Origin: Blastococcus saxobsidens
Lineage (GTDB): Bacteria > Actinomycetota > Actinomycetes > Mycobacteriales > Geodermatophilaceae
Direction: 5' to 3'
Assembly: GCF_002938435.1 (NCBI RefSeq)
Contig: NZ_POQT01000002.1
Span: 164,293-228,292 of the forward strand
DNA: 64,000 bases
Part shown: positions 32,441-44,038 of the stretch, piece after piece
Layout of the letters: every line of letters begins with the position of its first letter
How positions within the stretch are numbered: position 1 is the first letter of the stretch
Program-made: the position numbers and the translations under genes
Notes under the pieces: generated by a model
Databases searched by the model: none
The model's input: only the letters and a program-made list of their open reading frames with translations
What the model was told of the DNA's origin: nothing

Positions 32441-35400
32441 ATGGGGTTGAAAATGCACGGGGGAATGAAGGTGTACGTCGGCGACCCGGCCGCCGCCCGC
32501 GCCTATGTGGAGGCCGACCGCGGTCGGGCCGATGACTACTACCTGGCCGAGGGCTCCGGGTTCGCCCGCCGCTTCACCGCCACCGACGGCCGCGTGGCCG
32601 AGCGGGCCCCGCTGACCGGCGACGGCTACGAGACCTGGGTCGCCGGCCACGACCCGGCGACCGGGGAACCACGCGGGCAACTGCGCACCGACGATCACGC
32701 CGTGCGGTTCGTCGAGGTGGTGGTCAACGGCCCGAAGACCTGGTCGCTGGCCGCCGCGTTGCATCCGGACATCGCCGCCGCGTATGAGGCGGCGCAGGAC
32801 CGGGCGACCGGGCAGATCATCGGCTGGCTCTCGCAGCACGCCACCACCAGGGTCGGCCCGCGCGGCGGGCAGGTGCAGGTGCCGCTGGAGGTGCTGGAGG
32901 CGGCCACCGTGCGGCACTACACCTCCCGCGCCGGCGACCCGCACTGGCATCTGCACCTGCAGATCCTGTCCCGCGTGTTCGCCGCCGGCAAATGGCGAGG
33001 CCTGCACACCGTCGGGGTCCGCGACTCGCTCGCGGCGATCAACGGCATCGGGCACGCGGCGATGGCGTGTGACCCGGAATTGAACGCCGCGTTCGCCGCG
33101 CACGGCTACACGAAGGACGCTACCGGAGAAATACAGGAGCTCGCCGACTATGCCGGCCCATTCAGCGCGCGAAACGCGCAGATCGCCCGGAACGTGGACC
33201 GCTACGAACGGGAATGGGCGGCCGCGCACCCCGGTGAACGGCCCGGCCCGGCGCTGCGGCGGGCGTGGGACGCCCGCGCCTGGGCCGACGGCCGCCCGGA
33301 CAAGGTCACCCCACAGCCCGGGGCGAACTTGGAGGAGCGGTGGCGGGGGCAGCTGTCGGGGCTCGGCTACCGCGACCCGGCCGGTCCCGTTGACCTGACC
33401 CCCACCCCGGTCGGCGCCCTCGACCGCGGGGCGCTGGTGCAGCGCGCGCTGGTCCGGCTCGCGGCGGGCCGGTCGGCGTGGAATGCCGCCGACGTCCGGG
33501 GCGAGGTCGAGCGGCTGGTCGCCGCCGCGGGCGTCGTGGCCGGGGCGGCGGTGCGCATCGAGCTGGCCGAGGACGTCACCGCCCGCGCGATGGACCGCTG
33601 CCTGCCGCTGCTGGATCGCGACGGCGTACCGGAGCACATCCGGGCCTGGACGTCGCAGCGGGTGCTGGAGGTCGAGGCCGGCCTGGCCGCCCGGCTCGCC
33701 GCCCGCGCCACGACCGGCGGATCGGACCTCGACCTGGCACCCCCGGTCGACCTGCCGGTGGGCGGCGCGAGGCTGGATGCCGGCCAGTCGGCGGCGGTCG
33801 CCGCGCTGGCCGGCGACCGGCCGCTGGTCGTGGTGGAGGGTGCGGCCGGCGCCGGCAAGACCACCACCCTGGCCGCCACCCGGACCCTGCTCGAAGACCG
33901 GGGCCGCCGGCTGGTGGTCGTGACGCCGACGCTGAAGGCCGCCAAGGCCGCCGCCGCGGAGGTGGGCGCGGCGGCGGCCGGGTCGGCGGCGTGGCTGGCC
34001 CACCAGCACGGCTGGCGCTGGAACGACGACGGCGCCTGGACCCGGCTCGCCCCCGGGCAGACCGACCGGGCCACAGGCCGGATCTACACCGGCCCGACGG
34101 AGGGGGCGCGACTACGGCCGGGGGATCTGCTGGTCGTCGACGAGGCCGGCATGCTCGACCAGGACACCGCCCGCGCCCTGCTCACCGTCGCCGACGAATG
34201 CCGAGTGCGGCTGGCGCTGCTCGGCGACCGGCACCAGCTGGCCGCGGTCGGCCGCGGCGGCGTCCTCGACCTCGCCGCCGACGCAGTCGACCCGGCGGCG
34301 CACCTGACCCTGGACGGGGTGCACCGCTTCACCCGCAGCTACGCCACCGGCGCGACGGTGCCCGACACCGAGTACGCGGACCTGACCCTGGCGATGCGGA
34401 CCGGCGCCGACCCTGCCGTGGTCTTCGACGCGCTGCTGGCGCGCGGGCAGATCCGGCTGCACCCCGACGCGACCACGCTGCAGGAAGCGATCGCAGCGGC
34501 CGCCGCCGAGCACCACCGCCGCGGCGAACACCTGGCGGTGGTGGTGGACACCCGCGAGCAGGCCGCCGACCTCAACGCCGCCATCCGGGAACGACTGGTC
34601 GACGACCGTCGCGTCGACGACCGAACGGTGGTCGTCACCGGCGCCGGGCAGCGGATCGGTGCCGGGGACCGGATCGCCACCCGCCGCAACGACCGCGACC
34701 TGGGCGTGGCCAACCGCGACACCTGGACCGTCACCGCCGTCGGTCGCGACGGCGGGCTGCTCGTCACCCCCGCTGTCACCCCCGCGGGACCTGCCACCGG
34801 TGACGTTCCCGACGCTGTCACCCCCGACCTACGAGATTCGCGGGTGCTGCCCGCCGCCTACGTCACCGCGCACGTCGAGCTCGCCTACGCCACCACCGTC
34901 CACGGGGTACAGGGCGAGACCGTCACCGCCGCGCACGTGGTGGTCGGCGAGCACACCGGCGCGGCGTCGGCCTACGTCGGCATGACCCGCGGCCGGGAAG
35001 CCAACACCGCCCACCTCGTCGCCGCCGACGCCGACGAGGCGCGGGAGCGATGGCTGACCGTGTTCGCCCGCGACCGGGCCGACCTGGGCCCCGCCCATGC
35101 CGCCCAGCTCGCCGCCGCCGAGGCCGCCCGCTACGCCCCATCCCGCCCGCTGGAGGCGGTGCTGGCCGAGCTGCGCGCGGCGTGGACCACAGAACAGCGC
35201 TGCCTCAACCGACTCGCCTACTGGGAGCCGGAGCGCAACACGCTGCGCCAGGTCATCGCGCTCGAAGCGCCGCACGCCGGCGAACTCACCAACCTCGAGG
35301 CCGTCCTTGAGCAGACGGCGATCACCGCCGAACAGGCCGAGAAGCAGGCCGTAGCCAGCGGCGCGGCCGTCGCCGCCCACGCCGACCGGGTCCGCGACGC

Positions 35401-36106
35401 CCTCCTCGCGCGCTGGGACGGCGAACGCCCCGCCACACGCGCGGCGGCAAGGACCGTGCTCGACGGCCCAGGCTGGCTCGGACTCCGGCGAGGCGGGGTG
35501 GCCCGCGCCGGCGAGCAGCTCACCGACTGGGCCGACCGCTGGCGGCCACACGTGCCCTCCCTGCCCACCGACCTGACCGACCTCGCACAGGTGGCCGGCT
35601 GGTTCGACGACCGCCCCGCCCTGTGGAGAGCGCTCGACGCCTCCGCCCACCGGGCCGCCGCACAGGCTCGCCCCGAACAGCCCGCCCTGCGCGCGGCCAC
35701 CGAGGCCGCCAGGAACGCGCACGACCAGGCCCGGCACGCCCTGGCCGAGGCCAGCCGGCAGCGCGAGGAACGGCTCGACCCGTTCGGGCCCGCCGCCTGG
35801 ACCCCCGACCCGGCCGGCCGGCTCACCGACCTCCAGCGCGACATCGCCACCACCCGCCAGGAGCTCACCCACGCCCGGACGCGCATCGCGACCCTCACCG
35901 CCGAACCGGCCCTCCTACGCGAGCCGCCCGACCGGCTCGATCGCGAACGCGAGGCCTGGCACAGACGGCGCTCGGCGGGCCCCGAGCAGCGCGGATCGGC
36001 GCGGCTGCGGCCGACCACCTCCGTCCCCGGCATCCCCCGACCCGAGGAGGAGCGCCTCGGCCCGCCCCTTCCCCGGCGGAACACCGCCCCAGGCATCGGC
36101 CGATGA
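32441..36106 (+). CDS. MobF-family conjugative relaxase/helicase (TrwC/TraI-like)
   Basis: A 1221-residue relaxase. The N-terminal TrwC domain (to about residue 300) holds the three-His metal motif HWHLHLQ near residue 170, with candidate catalytic tyrosines in the first 45 residues (EADRGRADDYYLAEGSG). The middle is a RecD-like helicase with Walker A GAAGAGKTT (about 467), LVVDEAGMLDQ and a C-terminal AYATTVHGVQGETV motif followed by YVGMTRGRE. The last 300 residues are coiled-coil rich. It would nick oriT and unwind DNA for transfer. ATG 32441 is used; ATG 32453, preceded by GGGG, is equally possible. No coupling protein is visible nearby. Confidence 0.92.
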   Translation: MGLKMHGGMKVYVGDPAAARAYVEADRGRADDYYLAEGSGFARRFTATDGRVAERAPLTGDGYETWVAGHDPATGEPRGQLRTDDHAVRFVEVVVNGPKTWSLAAALHPDIAAAYEAAQDRATGQIIGWLSQHATTRVGPRGGQVQVPLEVLEAATVRHYTSRAGDPHWHLHLQILSRVFAAGKWRGLHTVGVRDSLAAINGIGHAAMACDPELNAAFAAHGYTKDATGEIQELADYAGPFSARNAQIARNVDRYEREWAAAHPGERPGPALRRAWDARAWADGRPDKVTPQPGANLEERWRGQLSGLGYRDPAGPVDLTPTPVGALDRGALVQRALVRLAAGRSAWNAADVRGEVERLVAAAGVVAGAAVRIELAEDVTARAMDRCLPLLDRDGVPEHIRAWTSQRVLEVEAGLAARLAARATTGGSDLDLAPPVDLPVGGARLDAGQSAAVAALAGDRPLVVVEGAAGAGKTTTLAATRTLLEDRGRRLVVVTPTLKAAKAAAAEVGAAAAGSAAWLAHQHGWRWNDDGAWTRLAPGQTDRATGRIYTGPTEGARLRPGDLLVVDEAGMLDQDTARALLTVADECRVRLALLGDRHQLAAVGRGGVLDLAADAVDPAAHLTLDGVHRFTRSYATGATVPDTEYADLTLAMRTGADPAVVFDALLARGQIRLHPDATTLQEAIAAAAAEHHRRGEHLAVVVDTREQAADLNAAIRERLVDDRRVDDRTVVVTGAGQRIGAGDRIATRRNDRDLGVANRDTWTVTAVGRDGGLLVTPAVTPAGPATGDVPDAVTPDLRDSRVLPAAYVTAHVELAYATTVHGVQGETVTAAHVVVGEHTGAASAYVGMTRGREANTAHLVAADADEARERWLTVFARDRADLGPAHAAQLAAAEAARYAPSRPLEAVLAELRAAWTTEQRCLNRLAYWEPERNTLRQVIALEAPHAGELTNLEAVLEQTAITAEQAEKQAVASGAAVAAHADRVRDALLARWDGERPATRAAARTVLDGPGWLGLRRGGVARAGEQLTDWADRWRPHVPSLPTDLTDLAQVAGWFDDRPALWRALDASAHRAAAQARPEQPALRAATEAARNAHDQARHALAEASRQREERLDPFGPAAWTPDPAGRLTDLQRDIATTRQELTHARTRIATLTAEPALLREPPDRLDREREAWHRRRSAGPEQRGSARLRPTTSVPGIPRPEEERLGPPLPRRNTAPGIGR

Positions 36107-36273
36107 GTGGGCGGCCTCCGCCGACGCCCGCCGCGGGCTCGGCAGGAGAGGTACAGGAGGAGAACTGGAGCCGTCGGAAGAAGCTCGTTGTGAGCTGTCA
36201 CCAAACGGCTCGAAATGGCGCCTTCTACAGGCATCAAGCCCACACCAGCCGATCGGATCCGGAGTCCGCCGCC

Positions 36274-36498
36274 ATGCCCGACCGCCCCGCCGGCCATGAG
36301 CCCGAATTGCTCACCATCGTCGACGCCGCCGAGCTCCTCCGCGCCCCCGTCGCTACCCTGCGCTACTGGCGCCACCTCGGCACCGGCCCCCGCAGCTTCC
36401 GCCTCGGCCGCCGCGTCCTCTACCGCGCCGACGACCTCCGCAACTGGGTCGACGCCCAGCACGGCCAGGTCGCCAACGACCCGGGGAGCCTGCGGTGA
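36274..36498 (+). CDS. small HTH protein, MerR/excisionase-like
   Basis: A 74-residue DNA-binding protein: LLTIVDAAELLRAPVATLRY is the helix-turn-helix, followed by the wing LGTGPRSFRLGRRVLYRADDLRNWV, as in the helix-turn-helix 17/AlpA group. It sits between relaxase and integrase, where excisionases or replication regulators are usual. ATG at 36274 has GGAG 10 bases upstream. Confidence 0.8.
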   Translation: MPDRPAGHEPELLTIVDAAELLRAPVATLRYWRHLGTGPRSFRLGRRVLYRADDLRNWVDAQHGQVANDPGSLR

Positions 36499-36667
36499 AC
36501 CTGCGCCACCACCGGCGCACTCACCGGGACGCAGGAGGCGCTGTTCGCCGGGGCGAATGCACCCCCCTGCAATCCGCGGGGCCCGGCTGGAGAACCTCGG
36601 AAGGTCACCGGACCACCCCCTCAACAGGCGACCACTGACCGTGCCCCGGACGACTCACGGAGGAGCA

Positions 36668-36886
36668 ATGCCACAGGCACCCGCCCGCGCGCACGTGGCC
36701 CTCGGCGACTCCGGTCAGCTGCTCACCATCGATCAGGCCGCCGAGTACCTGGGCACCGGGCGACGCTTCGTCCGCCGCCTCATCAGCGAACGGCGGATCC
36801 CCTACGTAAAGCTCGGCAAGCACGTGCGCATCGAGCGCTCGGCTCTGGATGGCTTCATCAACGACGGGCGCGTGCCACGGCAATAG
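36668..36886 (+). CDS. excisionase-family HTH protein
   Basis: A 72-residue protein with the excisionase HTH LLTIDQAAEYLGTGRRFVRR and wing RIPYVKLGKHVRIERSALDGF. A GGAGGA precedes the ATG. It lies 78 bases before the integrase, the standard xis-int arrangement, and likely directs excision of the element. Confidence 0.88.
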   Translation: MPQAPARAHVALGDSGQLLTIDQAAEYLGTGRRFVRRLISERRIPYVKLGKHVRIERSALDGFINDGRVPRQ

Positions 36887-36964
36887 GAAGGCTGGTCGCT
36901 GTGCGACCCCGCGCTGTCCACAGGCAACATTGGCAGCCTTCCCAGGTCATGCCATGGTGATCAG

Positions 36965-38086
36965 ATGCCAAAGAGAGCCGCATTCGGGACCGTCGACCGT
37001 CTGCCCAGCGGCCGGTACCGAGCCCGCTACGTCGGCCCGGATGGACGCCGCCGGTCGAAAGTCTTCGGGACAGCGAAGGCTGACGCCTGGGCATGGCTAG
37101 CAACGGCACAGACTGACCTCGTCCGGAAGGCCTGGCGGGCTCCCGAAGCCGGCCAGCGCACCGTCGGTGCCTTCGCGGCGGACTACATGTCCCGCAACGA
37201 CCTACGGGAGAGCACCAAAAGCCTTTATACCGGCCTGTGGCGGCTCCACCTGGCGCCCCAATGGGAGGACGTGCCGGTCAGCGACGTCACCCCCGCCAAG
37301 GTCCGCACCTGGCACACCGGGGCGGCAAAGCGCACCGGCCCGACGGCGCTGGCCCAGGCCTATCGACTCCTCCGCAGCATCCTGGGCGTCGCCGTGGCCG
37401 ACGAGGTCATTGCGGCCAACCCGTGCCGGCTCCGTGGCGCCAGCACGCCGAGGGCCTCTCGACCCTCTCGAGCGCTGACCGTGGCTGAGGCGCAAGCCTT
37501 GGCCGACCACTTCGGCCGAGACCGGCGCACGGAGCGCTATCGGGCGCTGGTGCTTGTACTTGCCTTCGGTGGGCTCCGATTCGGCGAGGCCACCGCCCTC
37601 CGCAGGTCAGACGTCGTCAACGGCGGCAAGCTGCACGTGCATCGCTCGGTTCGCTACGTGGGTGGACGCTGGCTGGTCGGTGCCCCGAAGACCGAGGCCG
37701 GGCGCCGCACGGTGTCCCTGCCGGCCAGCGTGGCCAGTGCCCTCGCGACCCATCTGGAGCGCTTCGTGTCCGACTCCCCGGATGCACTGGTCTTCGGCAC
37801 CGGCGCGGGAACCTTCTTGCACTCGGCCAACTTCGGCCAGACCTTCCGCCGAGCCGTCGAGGCGGTCGGCCTGCCACCGGTCCGACCGCACGAGCTACGG
37901 CACACCGGAGCCACCCTGGCCGCGGCGACCGGCGCCACGACCAAGGAGCTCATGCGGCGTCTGGGGCACTCCTCCTCGGCCGCAGCGTTGATGTACCAGC
38001 ACGCGGCCGATGAACGCGACAGCGAGATCGCCCGGGCACTCGACGCGATGATCGGTGCCGCTTCGGTGGTCCCCTCGTCCGAGTGA
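36965..38086 (+). CDS. tyrosine recombinase (site-specific integrase)
   Basis: A 373-residue phage-type integrase with an N-terminal arm-binding segment, a SAM-like core-binding domain (from about residue 65), and a catalytic domain holding Arg in GGLRFGEATAL (about 204), HELRHTGATL (about 308), LGHSS (about 334) and Tyr in AALMYQHA (about 344). It presumably recombined the element with the tRNA-Gly(CCC) gene whose 3' fragment lies at 39339. The gap of about 1.25 kb to that scar is filled by the Abi gene. A clear T-run terminator follows. Confidence 0.93.
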   Translation: MPKRAAFGTVDRLPSGRYRARYVGPDGRRRSKVFGTAKADAWAWLATAQTDLVRKAWRAPEAGQRTVGAFAADYMSRNDLRESTKSLYTGLWRLHLAPQWEDVPVSDVTPAKVRTWHTGAAKRTGPTALAQAYRLLRSILGVAVADEVIAANPCRLRGASTPRASRPSRALTVAEAQALADHFGRDRRTERYRALVLVLAFGGLRFGEATALRRSDVVNGGKLHVHRSVRYVGGRWLVGAPKTEAGRRTVSLPASVASALATHLERFVSDSPDALVFGTGAGTFLHSANFGQTFRRAVEAVGLPPVRPHELRHTGATLAAATGATTKELMRRLGHSSSAAALMYQHAADERDSEIARALDAMIGAASVVPSSE

Positions 38087-38155
38087 GCGCGACGCACCGC
38101 CGCAGCGGCAGGGATGACGTCGACAACATCCTGAGTTAGAGTCGATGCAACACGG

Positions 38156-38198
38156 CCAGCCCCTCTGATCCCTCGTGATCACGGGCTGGTTTTCTTTT
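38156..38198 (+). terminator. rho-independent terminator after the integrase
   Basis: Stem CCAGCCC (38156-38162) with GGGCTGG (38183-38189), followed by TTTTCTTTT. A T-run terminator is rare in this GC-rich window and fits imported DNA. Confidence 0.85.
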
Positions 38199-38224
38199 GC
38201 TCGGGACGCCAGGAGAGGACGTTC

Positions 38225-39205
38225 TTGCCCGCGCCGTACACCAAGCCCCACCTGGACCTACCGGCCCAGGTGAGGCTGCTGGTCTCGCGCGGACTCCTCA
38301 TTCCCGACCCACAGCACGCGGAACGCGTCCTGCAAGCCGTCGGCTACTACCGGCTCAGCGGTTACTGGTATCCCTACCGCCAGCGCAGTCCGACCGGCGT
38401 CGGACGAGCCGACCAATTCGTTTCGGGCACCAGCCTCGACCAGATCATCGGCCTGTACGACTTCGACCGGCGCCTGAAGCTGCACCTGCTCGATGCCTTG
38501 GAGCGCATCGAGATCGCGGCCCGCGTACAGGTCGGCCACGTCCTCGGCCGTCGCGGCGCCTACGCCCACCTGGATCCGGTGAACCTGGACGCTCGCTTCG
38601 ACCAACTGCTCGCCTTGGGGAAGTCCAGCCGTTACCAGGAGTGGCTCCGCCGCATGCATGACGCGCAACAGCGCTCCCGTGAAGACTTCGTCGAGCACTT
38701 CCGCTCCAAGTACGACGGCCGGCTGCCGGCCTGGGTGGTGACCGAGATCCTGGACTTCGGCGGAGTCTCCACGCTTTACAGCGGCCTTAAGAGCCGCGAC
38801 CGCGATGAGATCGCCGCCGACTTCGGCGCGCTCGACGGAAGGGGGCGAGGTAATGGCGCAGTCCTTACCAACTGGCTGCGAGTGATCAACTACCTGCGCA
38901 ACACTTGCGCCCACCACTCGCGGCTGTGGAACCGGAACATGGACGTCCAGCTCGCCACGTCTCACCTGCGCTCGATCGGCCCCCTGGCGCACCTGCGCAC
39001 CGGGCCGACGGCTCAGGTCTCCCGGGCCTTCGGTCCCCTGTGTCTCATGCTCTTCCTGCTCGCGGAGGTCGTTGACGACGACGCGTGGGAGCGGTGGCGC
39101 GACGATCTCGTGGCCCTGCTGACGACAGCTCTGCCGCCCACCGGACGGACCCTGGCCGAGATGGGCTTCCCCCACGGGTGGCGGACCTCGTCCCTGTGGC
39201 ACTGA
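38225..39205 (+). CDS. Abi-family (AbiD/AbiF, Abi_2) abortive-infection protein
   Basis: A 326-residue Abi_2 protein: LLVSRGLLIPD, AVGYYRLSGYWYPYR, IIGLYDFDRRLKLHLLDALE and RIEIAARVQVGH are family motifs. The HEPN-like active site is RNTCAHHSRLWNR (about residue 235), a R-x4-6-H RNase signature. Such proteins trigger dormancy or RNA cleavage on phage infection. It starts with TTG at 38225 behind GAGAGG. Position between integrase and att scar marks it as cargo of the element. No antitoxin gene is seen. Confidence 0.85.
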   Translation: MPAPYTKPHLDLPAQVRLLVSRGLLIPDPQHAERVLQAVGYYRLSGYWYPYRQRSPTGVGRADQFVSGTSLDQIIGLYDFDRRLKLHLLDALERIEIAARVQVGHVLGRRGAYAHLDPVNLDARFDQLLALGKSSRYQEWLRRMHDAQQRSREDFVEHFRSKYDGRLPAWVVTEILDFGGVSTLYSGLKSRDRDEIAADFGALDGRGRGNGAVLTNWLRVINYLRNTCAHHSRLWNRNMDVQLATSHLRSIGPLAHLRTGPTAQVSRAFGPLCLMLFLLAEVVDDDAWERWRDDLVALLTTALPPTGRTLAEMGFPHGWRTSSLWH

Positions 39206-39338
39206 TCGCGGCCGTCGACCTCCCGCGCCCGACCGACGCCCGAGGTGGCGACCAGAGCCGGTAGGTCACATGGAGGTCATGGAACACGGCCTAGGCGGTC
39301 GAACAAGCCGCTGAACAGCACTGTGGCACGCAAAGGGA

Positions 39339-39387
39339 TCAGCTTCCCAAGCTGACAGTGCGAGTTCGATTCTCGTCACCCGCTCCA
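39339..39387 (+). other. truncated tRNA-Gly(CCC) 3' half, attachment-site scar
   Basis: The anticodon arm TCAGC-TTCCCAA-GCTGA, the T arm around GAGTTCGATTCTC, the acceptor 3' strand CACCCGC and TCCA are intact. The 5' half is missing: the 26 bases before the anticodon arm cannot form a D arm or pair with the acceptor. This is the copy left at the far end of an element inserted into tRNA-Gly(CCC). Orientation puts the restored tRNA to the left on the + strand; I found none in the window. Confidence 0.85.
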
Positions 39388-39427
39388 CCGGCCGCCGCGC
39401 ACCGGCGCCACGCGAGGCCCGACGCGA

Positions 39428-41470
39428 TCAGCGGGGGCTGACCACCGTTCCGCCGTCGTCGTGGATCGTGCCGACGCGCCCGAGGATCTCGTCCAGCGCC
39501 TCGGCGGGCATGGGCCGGGCGAAGTGGTACCCCTGCGCGATGTCGCAGCCCAGCGCCCGCAGGGCGGCCACGTGCTCCGGCTCCTCGACGCCCTCGGCGA
39601 CGACGGTGAGCCCCAGGTTGTACCCGAGGTCGACGGCGGTGCGCACCAGGACCGCGTCCTGGGCACTCGTGGTCATGCCCATGACGAACGAGCGGTCGAT
39701 CTTGAGCTCGTCCACCGGCAGCCGGCGCAGGTGCGCCATGGAGCTGTAGCCGGTGCCGAAGTCGTCGATCGACAACCGCAGCCCCAGGTCGTGCAGGCGC
39801 TGGAGCACGTCGGTGCAGCGCGTGGCGTCGGCCATCACCGCGCTCTCGGTGACCTCCATGCGGAGCAGGTGCGCGGGGACCTCGTGCCGGGCCAGCAGAC
39901 GCCGGACCATGTCGGGCAGCCCGGCGTCGAGCAGGCAGCGGGTGGACAGGTTGACCGCGACCGGCATGGGATGCCCGGCGTCGAGCCACCGCCGCGCCTG
40001 GGTCATCGCCAGGTCCAGCACCCGCTCGGTCAGCCGCAGGATGATGCCGGTGCCCTCGGCGACCGGGACGAACTCGGCCGGCGGGACGAGGCCGCGGGTG
40101 GGGTGCTGCCAGCGGAGCAGCGCCTCGACACCCTCGATCCGCTCGCCGTCCAGGGTGAACTTGGGCTGGTAGTGGAGGAACAGCTCGTCGTCCTCGAGCG
40201 CCCGGCGCAGGTCGCCGAGCACGGTGAGCCGGGACGGCGCCGCCACGTGGTCCTCCGGCGCGAACACGACCGCGCCGGCCTTGCGCTCCTTGGCCACGTA
40301 CATGGCGATGTCGGCCGACCGCAGCAGCGCGTCGCTGTCGGTGCCGTGCCACGGGGAGACGGCGATGCCCACGCTCACCTCGACGTCCAGGGTGACGCCG
40401 TCGACGTCGAACGAGCGGTGCAGCGCCTCGCGCAGCCGCTCGGCGACCGCCTCGGCCTCGCCGACGCCGTCGACCGCGGGCAGCAGGACGGCGAACTCGT
40501 CGCCACCGAGCCGCGCGACCGTGTCGCCGTCCCGCAGGACCGCGGACAGCCGCGGGGCGACCTGGCGCAGCACCGCGTCACCGTAGGAGTGGCCCAGGCT
40601 GTCGTTGATCTCCTTGAAGCGGTCGAGGTCGACCAGCAGCACGGCGACCTCGGCGGAGGACCGGGCCGCGGCGGCGAGGGCCTGGTCGAGCCGGTCGCGG
40701 AGCAGGGTGCGGTTGGGCAGCCCGGTCAGCACGTCGTGCGTGGCCGTGTGCCGGTCCCGCTCGGCCGACGTGCGCAGCTCCTCGGTCTGCTGGTGCAGGC
40801 GGCGGGAGGCGCGGGCGACGACGCGGTAGAGCACGGCCTGGAAGATCGCCAGGCTGGCAGCCAGCACCAGGACCAGCCGGCCGAGGTCCTCCCGCACCGC
40901 CGCATCGACCGGCGCGTAGGGCAGGTAGAGCTCCATCACGCCGTCGGGCCGGTCGGAGCCTGCGTACTGGACCGGCACGTAGACCTCGAGCAGCCGCGAG
41001 ACGCCGTCGTCGGCGTCGTCGCGCGAGGAGCCGGCGAACCCGGAGACCACCTCACCGGCGAGGGCCTGCTCGAGCTCCTCGGAGCTCGACTGCTCGCCGA
41101 TGAGCTCCGGGTCGTCGGCGTAGACGATCGTGCCCTCGCGGTCGAAGATCTTGAGCGCGACCGGGTCCAGGTCGTCCAGCTGACGGCCACCCGCCTGGAG
41201 CTTGTCCTCCGCGCTGCGGATCGCCTGGGTCACGCGCGCCAGCCGGTCGGGGTCGAACCCCTCGGCGATGTCGTCGGCGTCCAGCTGCGGCTGCAGCCCC
41301 AGCCGGACGGTCACGATGGCCGTCCACTCGGCCTGCTCCAGGGCATTCGCGGAGATGGCCTCGGCCCGCGACCAGCCCAGCACGACGCCCAGCCCGAGGG
41401 TGAGCACCAGGCTGAGCACCGCGAAGCGCGCCAGCAGGCTGACACGTCGCAGGCGACCGAGGAGGGTCAT
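39428..41470 (-). CDS. membrane GGDEF-EAL cyclic-di-GMP enzyme
   Basis: A 680-residue protein with an N-terminal membrane helix, an extracellular sensor domain (about residues 35-200) and a second helix. It then has a GGDEF domain with intact [11 protein letters not shown] and an inhibitory I-site RDGD five residues before it, and an EAL domain with intact [27 protein letters not shown] and AEGVEE. Both diguanylate cyclase and phosphodiesterase activities are possible. It is transcribed alone, ending close to the tRNA scar. ATG at 41470 was chosen because the following helix then begins at the normal distance. Confidence 0.92.
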   Translation of the reverse strand: MTLLGRLRRVSLLARFAVLSLVLTLGLGVVLGWSRAEAISANALEQAEWTAIVTVRLGLQPQLDADDIAEGFDPDRLARVTQAIRSAEDKLQAGGRQLDDLDPVALKIFDREGTIVYADDPELIGEQSSSEELEQALAGEVVSGFAGSSRDDADDGVSRLLEVYVPVQYAGSDRPDGVMELYLPYAPVDAAVREDLGRLVLVLAASLAIFQAVLYRVVARASRRLHQQTEELRTSAERDRHTATHDVLTGLPNRTLLRDRLDQALAAAARSSAEVAVLLVDLDRFKEINDSLGHSYGDAVLRQVAPRLSAVLRDGDTVARLGGDEFAVLLPAVDGVGEAEAVAERLREALHRSFDVDGVTLDVEVSVGIAVSPWHGTDSDALLRSADIAMYVAKERKAGAVVFAPEDHVAAPSRLTVLGDLRRALEDDELFLHYQPKFTLDGERIEGVEALLRWQHPTRGLVPPAEFVPVAEGTGIILRLTERVLDLAMTQARRWLDAGHPMPVAVNLSTRCLLDAGLPDMVRRLLARHEVPAHLLRMEVTESAVMADATRCTDVLQRLHDLGLRLSIDDFGTGYSSMAHLRRLPVDELKIDRSFVMGMTTSAQDAVLVRTAVDLGYNLGLTVVAEGVEEPEHVAALRALGCDIAQGYHFARPMPAEALDEILGRVGTIHDDGGTVVSPR

Positions 41471-41505
41471 GTCGCATCCATCGGGCCGGCGGTTGCTGAT
41501 CTTGA

Positions 41506-43308
<1,803 letters not shown>

Positions 43309-43315
43309 GCGCCCC

Positions 43316-43972
43316 TCAGCGTCCGGGCTGCCGCGTCTCGCGCAGCTCGGTGGCCAGGATGGCCGCCTGGGTGCGCCGCTCCAGCCCCAGCTTGGCCAGC
43401 AGGTGGCTGGTGTAGTTCTTCACCGTCTTCTCCGCCAGACCCATCCGCTCCCCGATCTGGCGGTTGGTGAGCCCCTCGCCGATCAGCCGCAGGACGATCC
43501 GCTCCTGGTCGGTGAGGACGGCCAGCCGGTCGGCACCCCGGGACGCGGTCCGGCGCGCCTCACCCCCGGGGCCTCCGCCGTCCACGGTGCCGCCACCGGC
43601 CACGGTGCGCACGGCCGTCACCAGGGCAGGCCCGCGCACCTGCTTGAGCAGGAAACCGGCGGCACCGGCCCGCAGAGCCGCGTCCCGGGCCTCCTGGTCG
43701 CCATAGCTGGTCAGCACCAGGCAGGGCAGTCCCGGGACCCGGGCCCGAAGCTCCCGGCAGAGGGCGTCACCGGTGCCGTCGGGCAGCCGCATGTCCACGA
43801 CGACGACGTCGGGCCGGACGGCCGGCACCCGCGCCAGGGCGTCGGCGACCGTCCCCGCCTCCCCCACGACGGCGATGCCGGGATCGTCCTCGAGGACGTC
43901 GGCCACCCCGCGGCGGACCACCTCGTGGTCGTCGACCAGGAACACCCGCACCTGCGGAACCGGGGTGCCCAT
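43316..43972 (-). CDS. NarL/DevR-type response regulator
   Basis: A 218-residue regulator: receiver with phosphorylatable Asp60 in [10 protein letters not shown], Thr and Lys of the active site in LTSYG and LLKQV, and a C-terminal LuxR helix-turn-helix ([20 protein letters not shown], then [16 protein letters not shown]). It is the likely partner of the convergent GAF kinase. Confidence 0.92.
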   Translation of the reverse strand: MGTPVPQVRVFLVDDHEVVRRGVADVLEDDPGIAVVGEAGTVADALARVPAVRPDVVVVDMRLPDGTGDALCRELRARVPGLPCLVLTSYGDQEARDAALRAGAAGFLLKQVRGPALVTAVRTVAGGGTVDGGGPGGEARRTASRGADRLAVLTDQERIVLRLIGEGLTNRQIGERMGLAEKTVKNYTSHLLAKLGLERRTQAAILATELRETRQPGR

Positions 43973-44038
43973 GGGCCACCTCCTGACGCTGCGTGACGCT
44001 CGTCACTCAGCGTAGGGCCTGTGGCGGCCGGCCGACAG

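Larger units (their letters stand above)
31736..39387. mobile_element. integrated mobile element remnant (relaxase, excisionase, integrase, Abi)
   Basis: MobF relaxase, two excisionase-like HTH genes, a tyrosine integrase and a defence gene are contiguous and end at a truncated tRNA-Gly(CCC) 3' half (39339-39387). This is the plan of an integrative mobilisable or conjugative element that entered a tRNA gene. The right end is well supported. The left end is a guess: no matching tRNA-Gly copy was found in the window, so the element may be truncated or may extend far to the left. No FtsK/TraB-type DNA pump is present here. Confidence 0.65.

Noticed and set aside
39310..39387. Functional tRNA-Gly(CCC)
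   Set aside because: The 5' acceptor strand and D arm are absent, so it cannot fold; it is treated as an attachment scar.
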